The notes under the pieces: model-generated
Seen by the model: only the letters and a program-made list of their open reading frames with translations
What the model was told of the DNA's origin: nothing
The model's database searches: none
Made by a program: the position numbers and the translations under genes
Shown here: positions 56,508-64,000 of the stretch, one piece after another
Position numbering within the stretch: position 1 is the stretch's first letter
How the letters are laid out: each line of letters begins with the position of its first letter
Assembly: GCA_964631865.1 (NCBI GenBank)
Contig: CAZWAK010000014.1
Span: 1 to 64,000 of the forward strand
Direction of reading: 5' to 3'
Length of the DNA: 64,000 nt
Origin: JAFDVL01 sp964631865
GTDB lineage: Bacteria > Acidobacteriota > Blastocatellia > RBC074

Positions 56508-59500
56508 TTAGAAAATAAGTTTCAAGCCAAGCTGGACATTGCGCGCCAAATTGGCCTGGCTCGTCACCTTGCCAAAATTCGCATTGCGTGGATCGAGATT
56601 GGGGTTATTGAAGACCGGCGTATTGAACGCATTCAGGAACTCGCTCCGCAGTTGGAATTTGACGGTTTCGGTGATGGTGAAATTCTTGCTCACAGACAAA
56701 TCCCAGAGGTTCAAGCCTTGCCCACGAAAGCTCGCCCAACGGGTGGGCAATACGCGCACGTTGCTCGCCAGTTGGATGCGCGGATCATTGCGTTGCTTGC
56801 TCGGATCCACTACACCATTGGTCTGGACAGTCGCGTCATTGAAGTAAAGCCGCTGATGTCAAACACCGTGCCATCCACATTGCTGCTCTTGACGCTGGTT
56901 TTCAGTTTGGTGATGTCGCCGTTGTAGTAGACATTGCCCATCGTCATATTCGGGCGACCGCCTTGCCAGTTCCAAATCCCCTGTACCTGCCAGCCGCCTG
57001 CAATCAAATCGAACGCCCGATTCCAGGTGGTGCCGAACTTGCGACCGCGCCCGAACGGCAGTTCCCAAATACCGCTCATCACCAACCGATGCGGAATATC
57101 GGCGTCGGAGAAGCGCCGCTCGAATGAAGTATCGGCATCATTGAGCAGATTGCCTTGTTCGAGGAACTTCGACCAATTGTACGCGGCCAGCAAGGTGTAC
57201 CCGCCACTGAAGCGTTTTTCGGCCCGCAGTTGCATACTTTGGAACCGGCTGGAGGCGTCGTTGCGAAGCCCCGTGACGCCGGTAAATTGCGGGAACGGTC
57301 GCAGCAATTGCTGCCGCTGCACCGTCGCCCCATTCAGTCCCGTGCCCGGAATCAAATTGCGAAACGGATTGGTGACAGTCGCGCTCAGTAAATTGATCGT
57401 GTTGATCATGCTTTGGTCGCGGAACGAACTGGTAGACAGGTAACGCAACGGAATCCCATTGAGCGGGACGCTCACCACGCCGTCGTAACCGGCATTGCCG
57501 ACGTATTGCGCTTCGACCAGCCAGTTGCCGGGCAACTCATACTGGAAGCCAAACGACCAGCGTTGCGCCTGCGTGTTGTTCAAGTCCAGAGGCGTGAAAG
57601 AAATGCCCTGACCGAGGAAGGTCGCCAGGCCCTGACTCGCTCCGACGGGCGAAAGCACGCCTGTCGGGAAGGGGTTCGCCAGATTTGCCAGGAAGGTCAG
57701 CCCATTGTCCACGCTGGCCACGATGGGGGTACTTTGAGAGAAGCCGGGTTGATTGTTCCCGAAAATGACGAACGGCACGGTGTACGTGCCCCAGCCGCCG
57801 CGCATCACAAGCTTGTCCGACCATTTGTAGGCAAAGCCGATGCGTGGTTGCAAGTTGTTGCCATCGGCGTTCCAGAACCCACGATTGCTGTTGTTGGGGA
57901 ACAGCAAGCCGCCTTTGACATTGAAGCTGGCTGCCGGAATTTCTGTGATGGGACTCGCCGCGTAGGCCGTCTTGGCCGCCGCTTCAATCGGGCTGCTGGC
58001 CGTCGCATCGAAGCCGCGCGTGTTGCGATTATACCGTTCATTCATCGCCCCTTCGTACTCGTAGCGCAGCCCTAAATTAAGCGTCAGGCGGTTGGTGATC
58101 TTCCAATCGTCGTGGAAGAACATCCCGTGAAAGAGCACCTGATTCGAGCGTGCCGCGTTGCGCTCAATCGTCCCGCCCGTCGGTTGTCCGAGCAGGAAGG
58201 AGGCCAGCGATTGACCAACGGCAGCGCTGGTCGAATTGTCCAGCGGCCCGCGCGTAAAATTCGTCGCAAAGTCATATCGGCCCGCCGCGTGCCCCGCGCC
58301 GAAGGCGTTTTCCCGGTACGAACGAAAATCGTAGCCGAAGCGAAAGGCGTGGCGGCCCGCGATCTTCGTCATCGTGGGCTGGACGGCGTAGATATTGTGG
58401 GTGGAGCCGCCACCCACCGAATCGCCGAGCACGGAATAGCCGCTGATCTCGAAGCGGGGCAGGTACGATTCAGTCCCGAACAACGCCGCCGTTGCAGCGG
58501 GGAAGCCCAGACTGGCGGGCGTGACCTGTCCTTCGTGCTGGCGGATGTTCGGCTCATTGAAGCGCGAAAAGCCGACGCGCGTGTTGAGAGTCACGGTTGG
58601 CGAGAAGGTGTAGACATGGTCAAAGCTGCCGCCGTCGTTAATCCGAAACAGGAAGTTGCCCGTTGATTTGACGCCGTTGACGACGCCGCCATAATTGCCG
58701 CGCGCTTCCACGCGATTGTTGTGCGAATAGCGGACGAAGAACCGCTGCTTCTCGCTCAGCACTTGATCAAAGCGAATAGATTCGGAGTGAAAGTTATCGG
58801 TGCGCGGGTTGCCGCTGAGAAAGTTGTTTTGCCCTTGCGAATTGCCCGGTTGATTGGGCAGGGGATAGTAGGAAAGATAGTTTTTGGCAATGGCGCTAAT
58901 GCGGCTGGCCGGAATGATGTTGCCAGGGAATGGGTCGCGCCGAACCCGCGAACCTTCCGCCCGCGCCGTCGCCGGATCATAAATCACGATGCCCGGCAGC
59001 AATTCCGAAAAATCTCCATTGCGCATCTTGAGAGTCGGCACGGTGAATTGACCCGGCTCCGGGAAGACATCCTTCAATCCTTCATACGCGAAGAAGAAGA
59101 AGCTGCGATTTTTGCCGCTCCAATACGGTGCGCCGCCTGTGCCGAAGCGCGGCAGGAAGATGGGGCCGCCCACTGTGAAGCCATAACGGTTGTACCGCAG
59201 TGGATCGCGATCCGCCTTGCCGTCCCGATTGCGGTCGCGTGTCGGAGTCGTGGTCAGATTTGTGCGGTTGAGGAAAAAGTCATTGGCTGACAACACGTCG
59301 TTGCGGACAAACTCGTAGGCCGTGCCGTGGAAACCATTCGTTCCGCTCTTGAGTGTCACGTTGACGGTGGCTCCGGCGGTGTGCGAAGTCTGCGCGTCAA
59401 AGCTCGCCGTTTCGACTTTGAACTCCTGCACGGCGTCGGCAGGCGGAACGAAGGCAACACGTCCGATGCCGCCGCCGCTGGCCATATTCGGCACGCCGTC

Positions 59501-60088
59501 GAGCGTGAATTCATTACGACCCGGTGCGCCATCGGCCACAATGCCCGAAGTGCCCGCATTATCGAACGGGCGCGAGAACTTCAAATCACCCACGTACGAG
59601 ATGCCGGACGCGAGGCGGGAGAGCACAAACGGATTTCCGTCCGACAGAGGCAACTCCGCGATCCGACGTTGGTCAATGACTTGTCCTGCGGAAGCGGTGG
59701 TCGTTTCCAGTAATGGCGCGTCAGAAGTAATGTTGACCGAGTCGGTCACGGCACCGACTTCCAACGCGACATCGAGCGCCAGTTTGTCGCCGATGCGAAC
59801 TTCGACATTTTGCCGGACGGATTTCTTGAATCCCTGGGCTTCGACGGAAACGGAGTATTGCCCCGGCGTTAAATACAGCACCGTATATTCGCCGTTTTCG
59901 TTCGTCGCGGCGTTTACGGAGGTGTTCGTGGCTGTATTCGTGACGGTGACAGTGGCATTCGGCACGGCTGCGCCTGACGCCTCGGTCACGCGCCCGGAGA
60001 TCTGCCCGCGAAATTCTTGTGCGAAGGCGACCAGTGCCAGAAAGCAGAACGCGAAAACGAGTGAAAGCAATTTTTTCAATGCGAACAT
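56508..60088 (-). pseudogene. Oar-like TonB-dependent receptor with a C-terminal frameshift
   Basis: The first frame (56810-60088, 1092 residues) has a signal peptide ending AFAQ, a carboxypeptidase-regulatory-like domain, a plug (ELPLSDGNPFVLSRLASG, VPPADAVQEFKVETASFDAQ) and most of the barrel, then runs out of frame after VFDISGF and stops. The missing end (DPSKQRNDPRIQLASN to VQLGLKLIF) continues in the next frame at 56508-56810. Restoring one base near 56846-56848, a run of three A on the plus strand, would rejoin them as FYFNDATVQTNGVVDPSKQ. AGGAG precedes ATG 60088. Since the barrel's last strands are needed for outer-membrane assembly, the truncated product is probably non-functional unless the shift is a sequencing error. 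Confidence 0.85.
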
Positions 60089-60385
60089 AGCGGTTTTTTC
60101 TCCTGAACAGTGACCCTTGGGGATAGAAAAGACATACAGGCCACCTCGGAAGAGGTGCTGCTCAATTGTTCATTGATTTGATCGTTTTGAATTTCCGCTA
60201 ATGGCTTTTGCATGTCTTCGCCATTAGTCGCGTCGTTCCAGCAAAGCAGCCAATTCGTTGCTGATGTCGAGGTGAGCGATTGAAATTATTCCGATGACAT
60301 CTACAATCTCGATTGGTCGGCAGCGATTATACGGTCAGACCAAGTCGCGAACAAGTTCAGCAGGGAGACTTTACAATTTTTCGTT

Positions 60386-61378
60386 ATGCTGCATCCGCTC
60401 GTGCCCCGTTTTCAACCACCACCCTTTCAGCCGCCGAAGCCGCTGCGCAATGGCCACGCGATGACGATCTTTGCCGCATTGTACTCGCGTCAATTTGCGT
60501 TGCCGCCTGCCGAGCCACGCGCTTTCCAAACCGAGCCGGACACAACCATCATCGCGTTTTGTCATTGGCAGCCGCAGCGCGAACAACATCGTACGATTCT
60601 CATGGTTCACGGTCTCGAAGGTTCTGCCGCCCGGCATTACATGCTGGGCGCAGCGGAGCAGGCGTGGCGGGCCGGCTGCAATGTGGTGCGGATGAATGTC
60701 CGCAATTGTGGCGGCACGGAGCATCTGACGCCGACGCTCTATCATTCGGGCTTCACGTCGGATTTGCGCGCGCTGTTGTTCGAGTTGATCGAGCACGACA
60801 AGCTGCCGGACATTTGTTTGCTGGGCTTTTCGATGGGCGGCAATCACGCGCTCAAATTGGCGGGCGAATTGGGCGACGCCGCTCCGCCGCAGCTCACAGG
60901 CGTGTGCGCCGTCAGCCCGCCGATTGATCTGGAGTTGTGTTCGCGGGCGATTCGGGAACCGCGCAATTTCATTTACGACCGCCGTTTTCTAAAAAGCCTG
61001 AAAGCGCGCATGCAGGTCAAGCATCAACTGTTCCCCGGCATTGTGGATTTGGACAAACTCGCCCGCGCGCGCAAGCTGTGGGATTTCGATGAGGTTGTCA
61101 CTGCGCCGCATTTCGGCTTTCGCGACGCCCGCGATTACTACGCCCAAGCGAGTTCAGGGCCGTATCTGGCGCACATCAAAGTGCCGACCCTCATCATCCA
61201 CGCGCAGGACGATCCGTTTATTCCGTTCGCGCCGTTTGCCGCCTTGCCGCCGTCCGAATTCGTGCGCTTGCTGACGCCCCGGCACGGCGGTCACGTTGGT
61301 TTCTGGCAGCCGCGCCAAAACGGCAACAGCAATTATTGGGCGGAAGAAACGGCGGTTGCGTTTTGCGCCGTGCTATAG
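60386..61378 (+). CDS. YheT-family alpha/beta hydrolase
   Basis: A 330-residue cytoplasmic hydrolase of the YheT/ABHD1 group. The N-terminus (FQPPKPLRNGHAMTIFAAL) is typical, HGLEGSAARHYMLG forms the oxyanion region, GFSMGGNHALK holds the nucleophile serine, AQDDPFIP the acid and PRHGGHVGF the histidine. The natural substrate is unknown. ATG 60386 is chosen by homology; no good ribosome-binding site is visible. A large inverted repeat lies immediately downstream. Confidence 0.88.
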   Translation: MLHPLVPRFQPPPFQPPKPLRNGHAMTIFAALYSRQFALPPAEPRAFQTEPDTTIIAFCHWQPQREQHRTILMVHGLEGSAARHYMLGAAEQAWRAGCNVVRMNVRNCGGTEHLTPTLYHSGFTSDLRALLFELIEHDKLPDICLLGFSMGGNHALKLAGELGDAAPPQLTGVCAVSPPIDLELCSRAIREPRNFIYDRRFLKSLKARMQVKHQLFPGIVDLDKLARARKLWDFDEVVTAPHFGFRDARDYYAQASSGPYLAHIKVPTLIIHAQDDPFIPFAPFAALPPSEFVRLLTPRHGGHVGFWQPRQNGNSNYWAEETAVAFCAVL

Positions 61379-61381
61379 GCG

Positions 61382-61479
61382 AATTCTCCATTCTTCATTC
61401 TGGATTCTTCATTCAACCACAGGAAGACAAGTCATACTACGTCTCAGAATGAAGAATCCAGAATGAAGAATGGAGAATT
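61382..61479. repeat. Perfect 33-bp inverted repeat built of heptamers
   Basis: The 33 bases at 61382-61414 are exactly complementary to 61447-61479, with a 32-base loop. The arm reads as ATTCTCC, ATTCTTC, ATTCTGG, ATTCTTC, ATTC, so it is a heptamer array in inverted orientation. No T-tract follows, so it is not a standard terminator. Confidence 0.85.
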
Positions 61480-61540
61480 GCCTGGGGCAACACACACCTT
61501 GAACTCAATTGCGCTACCGCTCGTCGTACTGTGCCTGTGC

Positions 61541-61546
61541 TATAAT
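61541..61546 (+). promoter_or_regulatory. Extended -10 element just before the CBS/CorC gene
   Basis: TGC-TATAAT forms an extended -10 (TGnTATAAT) ending 15 bases before ATG 61561. Transcription would start only about eight bases upstream of the start codon, with no room for a Shine-Dalgarno, so the mRNA may be nearly leaderless. No good -35 is visible. Confidence 0.5.
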
Positions 61547-61560
61547 CCGCGCCCTCGTCT

Positions 61561-62901
61561 ATGAGCATCATCGTCAAACTCATCATCGTCTTCCTGCTCG
61601 TTCTGGCGAACGCCTTTTTCGTCGCGGTCGAGTTTGCGATGGTGAGCGTACGGCGCTCGAAGATTGAAGTGCTGGCGGCGACGGGCAAGAAGAGCGCGAA
61701 GGCGTTGTTGCGCGCGTTGGATCATTTGGACGAAATGATTTCGGCCACGCAGTTCGGCATCACGATTGCCAGCTTGGCGCTGGGCTGGATTGGCGAAGAA
61801 GCGATTGCGCATTTGGCGGAACCCTTCCTGCTGCAAGTTCTCCCCGCGAATCTGGCCGCTGTCGCAGCACACGGCGCTGCCTCCTTGATCGCGCTGGCCA
61901 TCATCACGTACCTGCATTTAGTGCTCGGCGAATATGTGCCGAAAGCGTTGGCGATTGAGTATGCCGAACGCATTGGCTTAGCCGTCGCCCGCTTCATGGA
62001 AGTGTTTTATCGTGCCTTCAAGCCGTTCATCTGGATCATCAACAAATCCGGCCTGATGATTTTGCGCGTGTTGGGCTTGAAAACGCAGGTCGGGCACGAA
62101 GCCGTTTACACGGGCGAAGAGATTCGTCATCTGGTCAACGTCAGCCATCAATCCGGCAACATCGAAGCCGACGAGCGCACGCTGATTCACAATGTGTTCG
62201 ACTTTGCCGATTTGACGGCCAAAGAGATTTTGATCCCGCGCACGCAGGTCGCTGGCATCGAGGAACATTCCAGCTTTGCCGAGGCCGTGCGCGAGTTTCA
62301 ATCGTCCGGTTATTCGCGCTTGCCTGTCTATCGCGAAAACTTCGACAACGTCATCGGCATCGTACATCACAAAGACGTGATGAATTACGTCTTCGAGCCG
62401 GAGCAATTCGCGTTGGCGAACATCACGCATCCGCCCGTCTTTATTCCCGATTCCGCGCGATTGGTGGACGTGTTGCAAAAACTGCAACGCGAACGATTGC
62501 ACCTGGCCATCGTCGTGGACGAACACGGCGGCGTCGAAGGCATCCTGACGCTCGAAGATTTGCTGGAAGAAATCGTCGGCGAAATTCAGGACGAACACGA
62601 CGAATCGGCTGCCGACAAAATTCGTTTGCGCAGCGATGGCACGTTCGCGCTGGATGGCGGCTTGACGATCCGCGAAGCCAATCGCAAGTTCGATCTGCAT
62701 TTGCCGGAGTCCGAAGACTACAACACGCTCGCTGGTTTTATGATTGCGCGCGAAGGCCGCTTGCTGACGGAAGGCGATGCGGTGCAATTCAACGGCACGC
62801 GCTTTATCGTCGAGCGCGTCAATCAACACCGCATCGCGCGCATTCGTATGCAACCACTCCAATCCGACACTGCCGAACTCGATTCGATTCCCCGTGAATA
62901 A
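61561..62901 (+). CDS. CNNM/CBS/CorC-HlyC family membrane protein
   Basis: A 446-residue protein with a CNNM (DUF21) transmembrane domain (about 1-190; ANAFFVAVEFAMVSVRRSKIE, ATQFGITIASLALGWIGEEA), a CBS pair (about 210-330; VFDFADLTAKEILIPRTQV, LAIVVDEHGGVEGILTLEDLLEEIVGEI) and a C-terminal CorC/HlyC domain. Members are annotated as hemolysins but the better supported role is Mg2+/Co2+ efflux. It overlaps the start of the next gene by eight bases. Confidence 0.92.
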   Translation: MSIIVKLIIVFLLVLANAFFVAVEFAMVSVRRSKIEVLAATGKKSAKALLRALDHLDEMISATQFGITIASLALGWIGEEAIAHLAEPFLLQVLPANLAAVAAHGAASLIALAIITYLHLVLGEYVPKALAIEYAERIGLAVARFMEVFYRAFKPFIWIINKSGLMILRVLGLKTQVGHEAVYTGEEIRHLVNVSHQSGNIEADERTLIHNVFDFADLTAKEILIPRTQVAGIEEHSSFAEAVREFQSSGYSRLPVYRENFDNVIGIVHHKDVMNYVFEPEQFALANITHPPVFIPDSARLVDVLQKLQRERLHLAIVVDEHGGVEGILTLEDLLEEIVGEIQDEHDESAADKIRLRSDGTFALDGGLTIREANRKFDLHLPESEDYNTLAGFMIAREGRLLTEGDAVQFNGTRFIVERVNQHRIARIRMQPLQSDTAELDSIPRE

Positions 62902-64000
62902 TTCATCGTCATCTCCGCAAACCGAATACCTCAATCGCAAAGCCGCTCGCAGCGCCGAAGCTGCTCAACAAGCCGCATCGTTTCGTCGCGTGGGAATCAT
63001 CCGCATTGGCTTGTTGTTGTTGGGCGGCATTATTTTATTGCGCGGCTTGTTTGCCGGGCAGAGCGCATTGTTGTGGTGGTTGCTGCCGATTGCGATTGGC
63101 TCGTTGTTTCTGCTCGGCTGGCATCAGCGCATTTTCAAACGACAACGACGCGCGCAACGCGCTGCCGATTTTTACGAGCGCGGTTTGACGCGGCTGGCCG
63201 GAAAATGGGCGGGCACGGGCGAAGCGGGCGAGCGGTATCGCAACAGCGCGCATCCCTACGCCGAAGACATTGATTTGTTCGGCGCAGGCTCGTTGTTTGA
63301 ATTGCTCTGCACGGCACGCACACGCGCGGGCGAAGACATTTTAGCCGCGTGGTTATTGGCCCCGGCGACGATTGACGAAATTTCTGCGCGGCAACAAGCG
63401 ATTCACGAACTCAAACCAAGACTCGATTTGCGCGAGGCGTTGGCATTGCTCGGCGAAGACCTGCGTGCGGGCTTGCACGCGCAGGCGTTGAGCGATTGGG
63501 GGCGACAAAAAGCGCTACCAAACCTGCGTGCATTTCGCTGGCTGACCGCGTTGTTGTGCCTCGCCTCTGCCGTCGGATTGGGTTTGGTGTTCGCGGGGTT
63601 CGGCTCCGTTCCGCTTACAATCATCCTCGTCATCAACGCTGTCGTAGGCTTGTGGTTGCGCCCGCGCGTCAATGCGATCTTGGCGCAGGTCGAACCGGCG
63701 AGCCGAGATTTGAAATTGTTGTCCGAAGTGCTGGCGCGCACCGAAGCCGAGCAATTTCACGCGGCAAAATTGGTCACGTTGCGCGCTTCGCTCGAAACCG
63801 ATGGCCACGCGCCGTCGGTACAAATTGCGCAGTTGTATCGTTTGCTGACGTGGCTCGACGCGCGCATGAATCAATTGTTTCGCCCGCTGTCCGCGCCGTT
63901 TTTCTGGACATCACAATTCGCCTTCGCCGTCGAAGCCTGGCGCGTGCGTTCCGGCGTGAAGGTCGAACAATGGATCGCGGCGGTCGGCGAAATCGAAGCC
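62894..64000 (+). CDS. Membrane-anchored MutS-like protein, 5' part
   Basis: An open frame from GTG 62894, overlapping the previous stop codon, to the window edge (369 codons, no stop). It has two pairs of hydrophobic segments (IIRIGLLLLGGIILL with LLPIAIGSLFLLGW, and LTALLCLASAVGLGLVFAGF with VPLTIILVINAVVGLWL). Between them comes the motif block DFYERGLTRLAGKW, NSAHPYAEDIDLFGAGSLFELL, TRAGEDILAAWLLAP and RQQAIHELKPRLDLREAL, typical of the MutS-III-like core found in membrane-associated MutS homologues of Acidobacteria and Bacteroidetes. The ATPase domain would lie beyond the edge. Confidence 0.8.
   Translation, partial: MNNSSSSPQTEYLNRKAARSAEAAQQAASFRRVGIIRIGLLLLGGIILLRGLFAGQSALLWWLLPIAIGSLFLLGWHQRIFKRQRRAQRAADFYERGLTRLAGKWAGTGEAGERYRNSAHPYAEDIDLFGAGSLFELLCTARTRAGEDILAAWLLAPATIDEISARQQAIHELKPRLDLREALALLGEDLRAGLHAQALSDWGRQKALPNLRAFRWLTALLCLASAVGLGLVFAGFGSVPLTIILVINAVVGLWLRPRVNAILAQVEPASRDLKLLSEVLARTEAEQFHAAKLVTLRASLETDGHAPSVQIAQLYRLLTWLDARMNQLFRPLSAPFFWTSQFAFAVEAWRVRSGVKVEQWIAAVGEIEA

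Noticed and set aside
61382..61479. Rho-independent terminator for the YheT gene
   Set aside because: Stem length and 32-base loop are atypical, and no T-tract follows on either strand.

Overview
The window looks like a chromosomal segment of an Acidobacteriota bacterium, probably of the Blastocatellia/Solibacter-like branch. This is inferred from family content: a DUF1549/DUF1553 protein, a TIGR03437 + CHRD + DUF1800 protein paired with a Tat-exported DUF1501 protein, two very large Oar-type TonB-dependent receptors, two PQQ-dependent dehydrogenases with built-in cytochrome c domains, a CadC-like winged-helix/TPR regulator and many TPR proteins. No rRNA or tRNA gene was recognised, so the taxonomy is not proven.

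Layout. 1-4010 (minus strand): an edge-truncated nuclease-like protein, a DUF1549/DUF1553 protein and a DinB-like protein. 4205-22193 (plus strand): a complete type I-D CRISPR-Cas locus. Its genes run cas6, cas10d (csc3), csc2, csc1, cas3', cas4, cas1, cas2, followed by a leader and a very long array. I counted 121 repeats of 30 bp and 120 spacers; the last repeat is degenerate. 22199-31111: a PQQ dehydrogenase, the DUF1800/DUF1501 pair, a CBS-domain protein and a CE15-like esterase. 31159-35830: Uma2 nuclease, rhamnose mutarotase, HI0933-type flavoprotein, MFS transporter and class V aminotransferase. 35901-42721: CadC-TPR regulator, TPR protein, secreted protein, amino-acid permease with small membrane ORFs, MaoC dehydratase and SDR. 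42930-46304: M1 peptidase, a small conserved protein and a glycosylasparaginase. 46309-52202 (minus): a PQQ dehydrogenase between two paralogous TPR genes. 52256-52891: a REP-associated (Y1/HUH) transposase between inverted REP copies. 52985-60088 (minus): two TonB receptors, one frameshifted. 60386-64000: YheT hydrolase, CNNM/CBS/CorC protein and the start of a membrane MutS-like protein.

How the genes work together. In the type I-D system, Cas6 cuts the pre-crRNA and leaves a tag ending ATTGAAAC. Cas10d/Csc2/Csc1 form the effector, with the HD nuclease on Cas10d, and the separate Cas3' supplies the helicase. Cas4-Cas1-Cas2 add spacers. A TTGTCA-17-TATGAT promoter lies upstream of cas6 and a TTGTTT-17-TATTTT promoter lies directly before the first repeat.

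The most unusual signal not explained by the genes is a family of heptamer (7-bp) repeats, often in inverted pairs. They occur between genes (13614-13707, 48348-48450, 61382-61479) and also in frame inside coding sequences (a 63-bp and a 28-bp block in the DUF1553 gene, and a 42-bp duplicated unit in cas1). One CRISPR spacer (19013-19048) has the same heptamer texture.
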